Source of the DNA: PALSA-555 sp963731625
GTDB lineage: Bacteria > Actinomycetota > Acidimicrobiia > IMCC26256 > PALSA-555
Reading direction: 5' to 3'
DNA: 64,000 nucleotides
Assembly (NCBI GenBank): GCA_963731625.1
Contig: CAVSWH010000001.1
Span: 1,116,001-1,180,000, forward strand
Of this stretch, positions 17,308-28,321 are shown in pieces; within the stretch, counting starts at the first letter, position 1, and each line of letters opens with the position of its first letter. The position numbers were made by a program, and so were the translations under genes. The notes under the pieces are model-generated. The model had not been told where the DNA came from, made no database searches, and saw only the letters and a list, made by a program, of their open reading frames with translations.

Positions 17308-18837
17308 CGAGCGCTTCTTCGCCGCCGGCCGCGTCGACCGCGCCGCGGGCGCCCCATCGAGCGTCGACACGAGCTCGAGGAGCGTGCGCACCCCGAAGCC
17401 TGTGCCGCCCTTCGTCAGCTCGCCGTCATCGGACCCGGCGCGGGCCGGACCGGCGATGTCCAGGTGGGCCCACGGCACGTCGTCGACGAAGCGCTCCAGG
17501 AACAGCCCGGCGGTGAGCGCGCCGCCGTACGAGCCGGTGCTGATGTTGCGCAGGTCTGCGACCTCCGAGTCCAGGAGTTTGCGGTAGTCCTTCGGGAGGG
17601 GAAGCGGCCACACCGGCTCGCCCGCCCGGTCGGCCGCGGCCTGCACCTGGTCGACCCAGTTCGGTTGGTTGCCCATCACGCCGGCGACCTTCTCGCCGAG
17701 CGCCACGACGCACGCGCCGGTCAGGGTCGCGAGGTCCACGATGGCCGACGCCTTCTCCGACGCGGCGAGCGACAGCGCGTCGGCGAGGATGAGCCGTCCC
17801 TCCGCGTCGGTGTTCAGCACTTCGACGGTGGTGCCGCTGCGCATCCGCAGCACGTCGCCCGGTCGGATCGCCGAGCCGCTCGGCATGTTCTCCACCATCG
17901 GTGCGTACGCGACGACGCGGTGGCGCACCCCGAGCGCCTGGAGTGCCGACATCGCGGCGAGCACGGCCGCCGCCCCAGACATGTCGGTCTTCATCGTCTC
18001 CATGCCCGACGCCGTCTTCAGCGACAGGCCGCCAGAATCGAAGACCACGCCTTTGCCGACGAGAGCGAGCGTGCCGTTCGTCGCCGCACCCCGGGGCTGG
18101 TACACGACCTTGACGAACCGGGGGCCGCGCACCGAGCCCTGACCGACGCCGAGCACCCCGCCCATCCGCTGCGCCCGAAGCTGGGCCTCCGACAGGACGG
18201 TCACGGTCACGCCGCGCCCCGTGAGGAGCTTGCGGGCCGCAGCCGCGAACTCCGCCGGCGACTTCCCGCCCGAGGGCTCGTTCACCATGTCGCGGGCCCA
18301 GGCCACGGCGTCCGCGATCGCGACGCCCCGGTCGAGCCCGGCGCGCGTCGCCGCACCCGCGCCGCCCACGACGGTGACACGGGTGAGCTTCGACGCCTCG
18401 CCCTCCGACTTGTAGGTGAGGAAGCGGTAGGAGCCGAGCGAGAAGCCCTCGGCGAGGGCCTGCGCGGCCGCGCCGGGATCCAGGTCGGGCGCGGCCTCGA
18501 GCAGCGTCGTCACGACGCCGCGCGCCCGTGAAGCGGCGCGCGCCACGGCGGCGGCACCCCGGCGCAGCTGGTCGGTCGTCACGCGGCCGCGCTCGCCGAC
18601 GCCGACGAGCACGGCGACCTTCGGGCCGGCGCCCGCGCCCATGGGGACGACGAGCGTCTCGTCGGGCTTCCCGGTGAAGCCGGCCTCGGCGAGAAACGCC
18701 GCGAGCCCGTCGCCGAGCGCGGCCTGCACCAAATCCACACCTGGGCCGGACCGTGCGCCCGCGAACACCGGCACGGCGAGCACATCGGCCCGCACGCGCT
18801 CCAGCGGCTGGGTGCTGAGCGCGAAGGCGATCGCCAC
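17296..18837 (-). CDS. pepA: Leucyl aminopeptidase (M17)
   Basis: A two-metal cytosolic aminopeptidase that removes N-terminal residues from peptides. The catalytic domain has VGKGVVFDSGGLSLK, KTDMSGAAAVLA and the M17 signature NTDAEGRLILADAL, with further metal and active-site residues in place. An N-terminal alpha/beta domain occupies about residues 1-165. I chose GTG 18837 (513 residues) because AGGAGG lies six bases upstream; an upstream GTG would add eight residues. The C-terminal tail is Arg/Lys/Ser-rich and its stop codon lies in the tRNA-like segment at 17258-17307. Confidence 0.92.
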   Translation of the reverse strand: MAIAFALSTQPLERVRADVLAVPVFAGARSGPGVDLVQAALGDGLAAFLAEAGFTGKPDETLVVPMGAGAGPKVAVLVGVGERGRVTTDQLRRGAAAVARAASRARGVVTTLLEAAPDLDPGAAAQALAEGFSLGSYRFLTYKSEGEASKLTRVTVVGGAGAATRAGLDRGVAIADAVAWARDMVNEPSGGKSPAEFAAAARKLLTGRGVTVTVLSEAQLRAQRMGGVLGVGQGSVRGPRFVKVVYQPRGAATNGTLALVGKGVVFDSGGLSLKTASGMETMKTDMSGAAAVLAAMSALQALGVRHRVVAYAPMVENMPSGSAIRPGDVLRMRSGTTVEVLNTDAEGRLILADALSLAASEKASAIVDLATLTGACVVALGEKVAGVMGNQPNWVDQVQAAADRAGEPVWPLPLPKDYRKLLDSEVADLRNISTGSYGGALTAGLFLERFVDDVPWAHLDIAGPARAGSDDGELTKGGTGFGVRTLLELVSTLDGAPAARSTRPAAKKRSSDS

Positions 18838-19064
18838 GCTGACCCTCCTCATCGACGTCACCCGACGCTATAGCCGCGGAGAGCCGACCCCGGTTCGAAT
18901 GGCACTGCACCGTCCCTTACGCTGGCAGGGATGGTCGCGGCCACGACTCCGCGTGCACGACGCCAGCCGATCGGAGCCCGCCTGCCGCACCGACCGGCCT
19001 CGCGGCGCGCCGTCGGCGCCACCGCATGCCCGGGCCTCGCGCCCGACGCCGCCCGCACGCCCTG

Positions 19065-20412
19065 ATGCAAACCGTCCTGACCGGGTGGGGCCGCACGGCA
19101 CCGAGCGCGGCGGACCTCGTCACCCCCGCGGGGACGGCCGCGGTCGACCGCCTCGTGACGCAGGCGGGTCGGCGCGGCATCATCGCCCGCGGGCTCGCCC
19201 GCAGCTACGGCGACGCGGCGCAGAACGCCGGCGGGACCGTGCTCGACGCGACGAGCCTCGACGGGATCGGCACCGTCGACCGCACCACCAACACCGTCAG
19301 CGTCGAGGCCGGCGTGAGTCTCGACGCGCTCATGCGCCGGCTCGTCCCGCAGGGCTACTTCGTGCCCGTGACCCCGGGCACGCGCTACGTGACCGTCGGC
19401 GGCGCCCTCGCCGCGGACATCCACGGCAAGAACCATCACATCGAGGGCAGCTTCGCCAACCACCTCCAGTCGTTCACCCTGCGCGCGCCGAAGGAGACCG
19501 TGGTCGCGGAGCCGGGCACCGAGACCGACGTCTTCTGGACGACCGCCGGCGCCCTGGGACTGACCGGCGTGGTCACCGACGTGACGATGCGGATGCTGCC
19601 GATCGAGAGCTCGCTCATGCTCATCGACACCGAGCGGGTGCCGAACCTCGACGTGTTGATGGAGCGGATGGTCGAGGGCGACGCCCGGTACCGCTACTCC
19701 GTCGCCTGGATCGACTGCCTCCGGTCGGGTCGGTCGCTCGGCCGGTCCGTGTTGACCCGCGGGGACCACGCGCCGCTGGAGGCGCTGCCGGCGCGCCGTC
19801 GGAGCGACCCGCTGCGGTTCGCGCCGCCGACCGGCCTCGCCGCGCCGCCCTGGGCCCCGACGGGCCTGATGAACCGCGTGACGGTCCGGGCGTTCAACGA
19901 GTTCTGGTTCCGGCGGGCGCCGCGTCGCCGCCTCGAGCACCTCGAGACGATCACCTCCTTCTTCCATCCGCTCGACGCCGTCCAGGGATGGAACCGGCTG
20001 TACGGGCGGCGCGGCTTCGTGCAGTACCAGTTCGTGGTGCCCGAGGACGCCGCGCCGACGGTGCGCCAGAGCCTCGAGCGGCTCGAGCGCGGCCCGCTGC
20101 GCGTCGTTCCTCGCGGTGCTGAAGCGGTTCGGGCCCGGGAACCCCGGGCCGTTGTCGTTCCCCGCGCCGGGCTGGACGCTCGCGCTCGACATCCCGGCGT
20201 ATGTGCGGGGGCTGGGCGACCTGCTCGACGAGCTCGACCGCCTCGTCGTCGAGGCCGGCGGGCGCGTGTACCTCGCGAAGGATTCCCGGCTGTCGCCGGA
20301 GCTGATCCCGGCGATGTACCCGGACCTCGACCGGCTGCGCGAGCTGCGAGCCCGGCTCGACCCGTCCGGGGTCCTGCAGTCCGACCTCGCTCGTCGCCTC
20401 CAGCTGCTCTGA
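19065..20412 (+). CDS. dprE1: DprE1-like FAD-dependent decaprenylphosphoryl-ribose oxidase (one frameshift)
   Basis: About 448 residues after removing one extra base near 20098. The FAD-binding domain has RGLARSYGDAAQNAGG, TPGTRYVTVGGALAADIHGKNHH (matching the VAO-family loop in mycobacterial DprE1), and WTTAGALGLTGVV. The C-terminal substrate domain holds KRFGPGNPGPLSFP and YLAKDSRLSPE. In mycobacteria DprE1 oxidises the 2'-OH of decaprenylphosphoryl-ribose, the first step to decaprenylphosphoryl-arabinose. The SDR partner follows three bases downstream, as in that pathway. The physiological product here is inferred from the pair. Confidence 0.88.
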
Positions 20413-20415
20413 CCC

Positions 20416-21177
20416 GTGCGCGACGGGCTTGGCGCCGTGCAATCGGTGCTCGTGTTCGGCGGGACGTCCGACATCGCCGAATCGACGCTGCGCCGTCTCG
20501 TGCAGCACCGCACGCGCCGCGTCGTGCTCGCCGGGCGCGACGTCGACCGCCTCGGAGAGATCGCCGAGGATCTGCGCGCCCGTGGCGCGACCCTCGTCGA
20601 GTGCGTGCCCTTCGACGCCGTCGACACCGCGAGCCACGAGGCCCTCGTCGAGGACGTCTTCGAGCGGGTCGGCGACATCGACCTGGTCCTCGTCGCCTTC
20701 GGCGTCCTCGGGGAGCAGGCCGACGCCGAGCAGCACGCCGCGGTGGCGGTCGACGTGGCCCGCGTCAACTACCTCGGTGCGGTGTCCGTGCTCACGCCGA
20801 CGGCCGAGCGGCTCCGCTCGCAGGGCCACGGCACCCTCGTGGTGCTCTCGTCGGTCGCCGGCGAGCGGGCCCGCGAGAGCAACTACGTGTACGGCTCGAC
20901 GAAGGCCGGCCTCGACGCGTTCGCGCAGGGGCTGAGCGATCGCCTCGTCGGCACCGGCGCGAGCGTGATGATCGTCCGGCCGGGGTTCGTGCACACCAAG
21001 ATGACCACCGGGCTCAAGCCGGCGCCCCTCGCGGCGACGCCCGACGCCGTCGCCGACGCGATCCTCGACGGGCTCGCCGCCGGTCGCACGATCGTGTGGG
21101 TCCCGCGCACCCTGCGGCCGGTGATGTCGGTGCTGCGGCACCTGCCGCGCCCGGTGTTCCGTCGGCTCGCGCTCTGA
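20416..21177 (+). CDS. dprE2: DprE2-like short-chain dehydrogenase
   Basis: Reduces the 2-keto intermediate made by DprE1, completing epimerisation of the ribose unit to arabinose. In 253 residues: nucleotide-binding VFGGTSDIAESTL, catalytic Ser in VLSSVAGERA, and YVYGSTKAG with the YxxxK pair. Hydrophobic/basic C-terminus (RPVMSVLRHLP) is like membrane-associated DprE2. It starts at GTG 20416 directly after DprE1 and is likely co-transcribed. Confidence 0.87.
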   Translation: MRDGLGAVQSVLVFGGTSDIAESTLRRLVQHRTRRVVLAGRDVDRLGEIAEDLRARGATLVECVPFDAVDTASHEALVEDVFERVGDIDLVLVAFGVLGEQADAEQHAAVAVDVARVNYLGAVSVLTPTAERLRSQGHGTLVVLSSVAGERARESNYVYGSTKAGLDAFAQGLSDRLVGTGASVMIVRPGFVHTKMTTGLKPAPLAATPDAVADAILDGLAAGRTIVWVPRTLRPVMSVLRHLPRPVFRRLAL

Positions 21178-21271
21178 CGAGGGCCCGGCGGCGCGCCGTC
21201 ACGCGTCGGCACCTCGCGAACGCACCAATCGAGCGCAGCGACGCACCGAGCCCCCGGTACCCTGATCAGTC

Positions 21272-24200
21272 GTGACGGAACTCCTCACGACCGTGCGTGA
21301 CCGCGTCGTCGTCTTCGACGGCGCCTTCGGGACGTGGGTCCAGGGCCAGGATCTCAGCGCCGACGACTTCGGCGGTCCCGAGCTCGAGGGCTGCAACGAG
21401 CAGCTCGTGCTGTCCCGGCCGGACCTGATCCGCCAGATGCACGACGAGTACTTCTCCGTCGGGGTCGACGCGGTCGAGACCGCGACCTTCGGGGCGTTCC
21501 CCATCGTGCTCGCCGAGTACGGCATCGAGGAGCGGACCCACGAGCTGAACGCGCACGCCGCGCGGCTGGCGCGGGAGGTCGCGGCCGACCATGCCACCGC
21601 CGACCGGCCGCGCTTCGTGATCGGCTCGATCGGGCCGGGGACCAAGCTGCCGTCGCTCGGCCACATCGGGTTCGCGGAGCTCCGGGACGCGTACGTGCCC
21701 CAGATCGAGGGACTGCTCGACGGCGGCGTCGACGCGCTGCTCATCGAGACCGTGCAGGACATGCTCCAGGGCAAGGCGGCGCTGCTCGCGGCCCGCCAGT
21801 CGATGGCTCGGAAGGGGCTCGAGGTCCCGGTCCTCATCCAGGTGACGATCGAGACGACGGGCCGGATGCTGCTCGGCTCGGAGATCGGCGCGGCGCTCAG
21901 CACCTTCGAGGCGCTGCGACCCGCCGGGATCGGGCTGAACTGCGCGACGGGCCCGGCCGAGATGGTGGAGCACGTCCGCTACCTCGGGCAGCACGCCCGG
22001 CCGTTCGTGTCGTGCCTGCCGAACGCCGGGCTCCCCTCGGTCGTCGAGGGCCGCACCCATTACGACCTCACGCCGGAGCAGCTCGCCGACGCGCACGAGC
22101 GCTTCGTGACGGAGTTCGGGGTCAACATCGTCGGCGGGTGCTGCGGGACGACCCCCGAGCACCTCCGAGCCGTCGTCGAGCGGATCGGCGAGCGCGCGCC
22201 CACGCGACGCGAGCCCGAGATCGAGCCGGGCTGCGCCTCGATGTACGCGCCGGTGACGTTCCATCAAGACACCTCCTTCCTCGTCGTCGGTGAGCGGACG
22301 AACGCCAACGGTTCCCGCAAGTTCCGCGACTCGATGCTCGAGCAGGACTGGGACCAGTGCGTCCAGATGGCGCGCGAGCAGGTGAAGGAGGGCGCGCACA
22401 TCCTCGACGTCTGCGTCGACTACGTCGGCCGGGACGGGGCGGTCGACATGGCGGCCGTCGCGAGCCGCTTCGCCACGCAGGCGCCGATCCCGCTCGTGTT
22501 CGATTCGACCGAGCCCGCGGTCCTGGAGGCCGGGCTCCAGCACGCCGGCGGCAAGTGCATCCTCAACTCCGCGAACCTCGAGGACGGCGAGGGGCCGGGG
22601 TCGCGCCTCGACCGGGTCTTCACGCTCGCCCGCGACTACGGCGCGGCGGTCGATCTGCCTCGCCATCGACGAGGAGGGCCAGGCGCGCACCACGGACTGG
22701 AAGGTCCGGGTCTGCCGACGGATCTACGACCTCGCGGTCCAGGAGTACGGGCTCGACCCGACCGACCTCATCTTCGACTGCCTGACCTTCCCGCTCGGCT
22801 CCGGGCAGGCCGACCTGCGACGGGACGGCATCGAGACGATCGATGCCATCCGGCGCGTGAAGGCGGAGCTGCCGGGCGTGTCGACGATCCTCGGCGTCTC
22901 GAACGTCAGCTTCGGGCTGAAGCCGGCGCTGCGCCACGCGCTGAACAGCGTCTTCCTCCACGAGTGCGTGACCGCTGGCCTCGACGCCGCCATCGTCCAC
23001 GCGGCGCGCATCGTCCCGATGCACCGCATCGACGAGCACGTGCGCGAGCTCGCGCTCGACCTGGTGTACGACCGCTCCCGCGAGGGCTACGACCCGCTCA
23101 CCGAGCTCATGGCCGCGTTCGAGGACGTCGACGCCGAGGCCGTCGAGCGCGAGGACCGGTCGGGCTGGCCCGTGTCGGAGCGGCTCAAGCATCGGATCAT
23201 CGACGGGGAGCGCGACGGGCTCGAGGCCGACCTCGACGAGCAGCTCACCGACCTGAGCGCGCTCGAGGTCGTGAACGACGTCCTGCTCGACGGCATGAAG
23301 GTCGTCGGTGAGCTCTTCGCGTCGGGTGAGATGCAGCTTCCGTTCGTGCTGCAGAGCGCCGAGACGATGAAGACCGCGGTCGCCTACCTCGAGCCCCACA
23401 TGGAGCGCAACGAGATCGGGGGCAAGGGCACGCTCGTCATCGGGACGGTGAAGGGCGACGTCCACGACATCGGCAAGAACCTCGTCGACATCATCCTCAC
23501 GAACAACGGCTACGAGGTGCACAACATCGGGATCAAGGCCCCGCTGCAGGCGTTCGTCGACAAGGCGAAGGACGTCGAGGCGGACGCCGTCGGCATGAGC
23601 GGGCTCCTCGTCAAGAGCACGCTCATCATGCGCGAGAACCTCCAGGAGCTGAACACGCTCGGCCTGTCGGAGCTCCCGGTGCTCCTCGGCGGCGCGGCGC
23701 TCACCCGCACCTACGTCGAGCGCGATCTCCGCGGCGTCTACAACGGCCGGCTCTTCTACGGCAAGGACGCCTTCGAGGGGCTGCGCACCATGAACGAGCT
23801 GATGGATGGCAAGCGCGCCGGGACGCTGGACCCCGAGTTCGGCCGCGCGCCGGGCGGCCGCGACCTGCCGGCGCGGGCCCCCGTCGAGGAGGAAGCCGAG
23901 CCGGCGACCCGGTCCGACGTCGCGACCGACGTCGACGTCTACGCGCCCCCGTTCCTCGGCGGCCGGGTCGCGAAGGGGGTCGCGCTCGACGAGATCGCCA
24001 CGTACCTGAACGAGACGGCGCTGTTCCGCAACCAGTGGCAGTACCGGCCCGAGAAGCACGACGGTCGGCCCGAGTCGGACCCGGACTTCAAGACCCGACT
24101 CCGGCCGATCCTGCGCGAGCAGCTCGCCGCAGCCCAGGCCGAGGGCTGGCTCATCCCGAGCGTGGCGTGGGGCTACTTCCCGGTGAACTCGGAGGGCAAC

Positions 24201-24734
24201 GACCTGGTCGTCTGGGCCGACGAGGACCGACGGTCCGAGCGGCTGCGGTTCGCGTTCCCCCGTCAGCGCAAGGATCGCCATCTCTGCATCGCGGACTTCT
24301 TCCGATCGACGGAGTCGGGCGACGCCGACTACGCCGCGTTCCACGTCGTGACGATGGGCGCCGACGCCTCGACACGCGAGCGCGAGCTCTTCGCGGCCGA
24401 CCACTACCAGCACTACCTGCTGGTCCACGGCCTCGCGGTCGAGATGACAGAGGCGCTCGCCGAGTACTGGCACCGGCGCATCCGCGAGGAGTGGGGCTTC
24501 GCCGACCAGGACGGCCCGACGCTGCAGGGCCTGTTCCGTCAGCAGTACCGCGGCTCGCGCTACTCGTGGGGCTACCCCGCGTGCCCCGACCTCGAGGACC
24601 AGGTGAAGCTGCGCGAGCTCTTGGACCTCGAGCGCATCGGCGTGCACCTGACGGAGGAGTTCCAGCTCGAGCCGGAGCAGAGCACCTCGGCGATCGTCGT
24701 CCCGCACCCGGAGGCGAAGTACTTCGTCGCGTGA
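21272..24734 (+). CDS. metH: Cobalamin-dependent methionine synthase (one frameshift)
   Basis: Transfers a methyl group from 5-methyltetrahydrofolate through cob(I)alamin to homocysteine. About 1153 residues after removing one extra base near 22657. Domains in order: homocysteine domain (1-310) with zinc ligands in GLNCATGP and GGCCGTTPEH; pterin-binding domain (about 330-620) with VGERTNANGSRKFR; B12 cap and cobalamin domain with KGDVHDIGKNLV (DxHxxG His ligand); and the AdoMet activation domain with YRGSRYSWGYPACPDL near the end. The start is GTG 21272 with TACCCT eight bases upstream, suggesting a leaderless mRNA. No cobalamin riboswitch is evident in the 94-base upstream gap. Confidence 0.95.
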
Positions 24735-24827
24735 GCGCGGGCCCGGGAGGACGTCGGGACCTCGGTGGTACCCTCATTCGTCACCCGCTCGTGACCGTCG
24801 CCGGTCAGCACGTTTGGACACCGTCAG

Positions 24828-25913
24828 GTGAAGGGCCTCATCCTCGCTGGAGGCGCCGGGACGCGCCTGCGGCCGATCACCCACACGAGCGCCAAGCAGC
24901 TCGTGCCGGTGGCGAATAAGCCCATCATCTTCTACGGCCTCGAGGACATGGCGGCGGCGGGGATCCGCGACATCGGGATCGTCGTCGGCGACACCCGTGA
25001 CGAGATCCAAGCGGCGATCGGCGACGGGTCGCGCTGGGGCGTGCGCGTCACCTACCTTCCCCAGGAAGCCCCGCTCGGCCTCGCGCACTGCGTGCTCATC
25101 GCCCGCGACTACCTCGGCGACGACGAGTTCGTCATGTACCTCGGGGACAATCTCCTCCAAGAGGATCTCAGCGAGTTCGTGGAGGGTTTCGCGGCGGCCC
25201 GGCGCGACCACCCGGACCGGCCGCCGAGCGCGCAGATCCTGCTGGCCCACGTCGACGATCCCCGCCAGTTCGGCGTCGCCGAGGTCACGCCCGACGGCGG
25301 CGTCGTGCGCCTGGTGGAGAAGCCCCAGAATCCGCCCTCGGATCTCGCCCTCGTCGGCGTGTACCTCTTCGACGCGCGGATCCACGAGGCGGTGCGCGCC
25401 ATCGAGCCCTCGGGACGGGGCGAGCTCGAGATCACCGACGCGATCCAGTGGCTCCTCGCGAACGGTCACCCGGTGCGCCACCACGTCCTGCGCGGCTGGT
25501 GGCTCGACACGGGCAAGAAGGACCCGCTGCTCGAGAGCAACCGGCGGATCCTCGAGGTGATCGACGCCCGCACCGACGGCAAGGTCGACGAGCTCTCGAC
25601 GATCGAGGGCCGCGTCATCGTGGAGGCCGGCGCGGAGATCGTCGGCTCGCGGGTCCGCGGACCGGCGATCATCGGCGAGGACACAAAGGTGATCAACAGC
25701 TACGTCGGGCCCTTCACCTCGATCGCCGGCGGCTGCGAGATCCGCGACGCGGAGCTGGACCACTCCGTCGTCCTCGACAGCAGCCGGATCATCGGGATCG
25801 CCGGCATCACCGACTCGCTCATCGGGCGACAGGTCGAGGTCACCCGCTCGGGCCAGCGACCACGGGCCCTCCGACTCATGCTGGGTGACCACTCGGCCGT
25901 GGACCTGGAGTAG
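24828..25913 (+). CDS. rmlA: Glucose-1-phosphate thymidylyltransferase, long form
   Basis: Makes dTDP-glucose from dTTP and glucose-1-phosphate, the first step to dTDP-L-rhamnose. The 361-residue length and C-terminal left-handed beta-helix repeats (GRVIVEAGAEIVGSRV, GPAIIGEDTKVINSYV) place it in the long StrD-like group. Seen: signature LAGGAGTRLRPITHTSAKQL, MYLGDNLL, VEKPQNPPSDLALVGVY and GWWLDTGKK. GTG 24828 begins the operon rmlA-rmlC-rmlB-rmlD-GT2-GT2. A TACCCT box lies about 55 bases upstream. Confidence 0.95.
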   Translation: MKGLILAGGAGTRLRPITHTSAKQLVPVANKPIIFYGLEDMAAAGIRDIGIVVGDTRDEIQAAIGDGSRWGVRVTYLPQEAPLGLAHCVLIARDYLGDDEFVMYLGDNLLQEDLSEFVEGFAAARRDHPDRPPSAQILLAHVDDPRQFGVAEVTPDGGVVRLVEKPQNPPSDLALVGVYLFDARIHEAVRAIEPSGRGELEITDAIQWLLANGHPVRHHVLRGWWLDTGKKDPLLESNRRILEVIDARTDGKVDELSTIEGRVIVEAGAEIVGSRVRGPAIIGEDTKVINSYVGPFTSIAGGCEIRDAELDHSVVLDSSRIIGIAGITDSLIGRQVEVTRSGQRPRALRLMLGDHSAVDLE

Positions 25914-25922
25914 ACAGAGCCG

Positions 25923-26492
25923 ATGCCGGTCACCGTCGCGGAATCGGATGTGATCGCGGGCGTCTACGTCGTGGAGCCGATGCTGCACGGCGACGCGCGC
26001 GGCGTGTTCGTCGAGACCTACCGACGGGAGTGGTTTCCGGGCGGGCGCGAGATGATCCAAGGCAACCGCGCCGACCGGGAGCAGGGCAGCGTGGTCGGGC
26101 TCCACTACCACCTGCACCAGGCCGACTACTGGTACGTGCCCTACGGAACTGCCCGGGTCGTGCTCCACGACCTGCGTGACGGATCCGACACCGACCGCGC
26201 GACGCTCACGCTCGATCTCGGGAAGCGGCCGGACGGGTCCCATGACCACCGCGGCGTCTTCATCCCACCGGGCGTCGCGCACGGGTTCGCCGCGCTGAGC
26301 GACATGACGATCACCTACCTCGTCGACGGCTACTTCAACCCGAAGGACGAGCTCGGTGTCGCCTGGGACGACCCGGAGATCGCCGCCGACTGGGGCGTCT
26401 CGAGCCCGACGCTCTCGGCGCGCGACGAGGCCAACCCTCGACGGGCGGACCTGCCCGACCACCTCCGGCCCCGCGCGGGCCTGCGAACGTAG
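25923..26492 (+). CDS. rmlC: dTDP-4-dehydrorhamnose 3,5-epimerase
   Basis: Epimerises dTDP-4-keto-6-deoxyglucose at C3 and C5. A cupin of 189 residues with the family N-terminus (VVEPMLHGDARGVFVETYRRE), catalytic His in VVGLHYHLHQADYWYV, and FIPPGVAHGFAALSD. The last 25 residues are unusually charged. It starts nine bases after rmlA. Confidence 0.92.
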   Translation: MPVTVAESDVIAGVYVVEPMLHGDARGVFVETYRREWFPGGREMIQGNRADREQGSVVGLHYHLHQADYWYVPYGTARVVLHDLRDGSDTDRATLTLDLGKRPDGSHDHRGVFIPPGVAHGFAALSDMTITYLVDGYFNPKDELGVAWDDPEIAADWGVSSPTLSARDEANPRRADLPDHLRPRAGLRT

Positions 26493-26501
26493 CGAGGACA
26501 C

Positions 26502-27462
26502 GTGCGACTCTTCGTGACCGGCGGTGCGGGCTTCATCGGCTCCAACTACGTGCACCATGTCCTGGCCTCGACCGACGACCAGGTGACGGTGTTCGACGCG
26601 CTCACGTACGCCGGCAACCTCGACAACCTCCGTGACCTCGAGGGCAACGCCCGCTACACCTTCACGAAGGGCGACGTCTGCGACCGGGACGCCGTCGCGG
26701 CCGCGATGGACGGCCACGACGTCGTCGTGCACTTCGCCGCCGAGAGCCACGTCGACCGCTCGATCGTGAACCCCGACGCGTTCGTGCGCACGAACTGCGG
26801 CGGCACGAACGTGCTCTGCGACGTGGCCCGTCACGTCGGCGTGGAGCGCTTCGTCCACATCTCCACGGACGAGGTCTACGGCTCGGTCGAGACCGGCTCG
26901 TCGTCCGAATCGGACCGCCTGGACCCCCGCTCCCCGTACTCCGCCTCGAAGGCGGGATCGGACCTCATCGCGCTCTCGTACCGCGCGACCTACGGGCTGC
27001 CCGTCGTCGTCACGCGCTCGTCGAACAACTTCGGCCCCTACCAGTTCCCCGAGAAGGTCATCCCGCTCTTCGTCACGAACCTCCTCGAGGGGAAGCGGGT
27101 GCCGCTGTACGGCGACGGCCTGAACGTCCGCGACTGGTGCTACGTGCACGGACAACTGCGAGGGAATCGAGACGGTCCGCACTCGCGGCGAGACCGGCGA
27201 GGTCTACAACATCGGGGGCGGCAACGAGATCCCCAATCGGGCGCTGACCGACACCATCCTCGGGCTGCTCCAGCTCGACGACTCGATGATCGAGTACGTC
27301 ACCGACCGCCTCGGGCACGACCGTCGCTACTCGCTGGACACGACGAAGCTGCGGGCGCTCGGCTGGGCCCCGCGCCACGAGTTCCGCGCCGCGCTCGAGG
27401 AGACCATCGCCTGGTACCGCGACCACCGCTGGTGGTGGACGGCGTTGCAGCAGCGAGGCTGA
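26502..27462 (+). CDS. rmlB: dTDP-glucose 4,6-dehydratase (one frameshift)
   Basis: Converts dTDP-glucose to dTDP-4-keto-6-deoxyglucose using bound NAD+. About 319 residues after removing one extra base near 27150. The Rossmann motif GGAGFIGSNYV, FAAESHVDRSI, ISTDEVYGS and YSASKAG (YxxxK) are present, then SSNNFGPYQFPEKVIP. The C-terminal part (IGGGNEIPNRAL, LGHDRRYSLD) is in the next frame. Starts nine bases after rmlC. Confidence 0.94.
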
Positions 27463-27475
27463 CCGCCGACCCACC

Positions 27476-28321
27476 ATGCGCATCCTGATCACCGGCGCCG
27501 GCGGACAAGTCGGCCACGCCCTCGCCGCCGCCTGCGCGGACGACGAGACGACGGCCGCGGACCACGAGCTGCTCGACGTCAGCGACCGCAACGCGGTGCT
27601 CGACGCCGTCACGATCCGACCGGCCCGACGCCATCCTCCACGCCGGGGCGTGGACCGCGGTCGACGCCTGCGAAGGAGACCCCGAGCGGGCCTTCGCGGT
27701 CAACGCGCTCGGCACCCGCCACGTCACCGAGGCCGCTCGCCGCGTCGGAGCCCACCTCGTCTACTTCTCGACCGACTACGTGTTCGACGGGACGAAGGTC
27801 GGCCCGTACGTGGAGTGGGACACGCCCAACCCGCAGACCGTGTACGGCCGCTCGAAGCTCGCCGGCGAGCTCGAGCTCGCCACGTCCGACGCGACGATCG
27901 TGCGGCTGTCATGGGTGTGCGGGGAGCACGGCGCCAACATGGTCAAGACCGTGCTGCGCTTGGCGTCGGATCACGACGAGCTGGCGTTCGTCGACGACCA
28001 GCGGGGACACCCGACGTTCGCCGAGAGCGTCGCGCCGCTCGTGCGTCGCCTCGTCGGCGAGCGCCGGCCCGGCCTGTTCCACGTCACGAACCAGGGTGTC
28101 GTCAGCTGGTACGAGTTCGCGCCGCGCCGTCTTCGAAGCCGCCGGCCACGACCCGGGCGCGTCCGGCCGATCACGACGGCCGAGCTCGATCCGCCGCGCC
28201 CCGCGCCACGACCGGCGAACTCGGTGCTCGACAACGCGGCGCTCCGGCTCGAGGGCCTGCCGCTGCTCCCCGACTACCGCGAGCGCCTCGCGGTGCTCGT
28301 GCGGCGTCACCGGGCTCGTGA
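27476..28321 (+). CDS. rmlD: dTDP-4-dehydrorhamnose reductase (several frameshifts)
   Basis: Last step of dTDP-L-rhamnose synthesis: NAD(P)H-dependent reduction of the 4-keto group. About 280 residues across at least three frame changes (near 27628, 28125 and 28165-28300). Seen: ITGAGGQVGHAL, ILHAGAWTAVDACE, YFSTDYVFDG, YGRSKLAGE (YxxxK) and the C-terminal PITTAELDPPRPAPRP substrate loop. The predicted stop at 28319-28321 overlaps the next GTG start as GTGA. Confidence 0.92.
   Translation: MRILITGAGGQVGHALAAACADDETTAADHELLDVSDRNAVLDAVTIRPARRHPPRRGVDRGRRLRRRPRAGLRGQRARHPPRHRGRSPRRSPPRLLLDRLRVRRDEGRPVRGVGHAQPADRVRPLEARRRARARHVRRDDRAAVMGVRGARRQHGQDRAALGVGSRRAGVRRRPAGTPDVRRERRAARASPRRRAPARPVPRHEPGCRQLVRVRAAPSSKPPATTRARPADHDGRARSAAPRATTGELGARQRGAPARGPAAAPRLPRAPRGARAASPGS

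Noticed and set aside
21178..21271. Cobalamin or SAM riboswitch upstream of metH
   Set aside because: The gap is only 94 bases and shows no B12-box-like sequence or the expected helices; a leaderless promoter explains the start better.
22620..24707. 695-codon minus-strand open frame opposite metH
   Set aside because: Antisense shadow; the plus strand encodes complete methionine synthase domains.
24774..27182. 802-codon minus-strand open frame opposite rmlA-rmlC-rmlB
   Set aside because: Shadow of three well-supported genes; composition is typical of antisense GC-rich frames.
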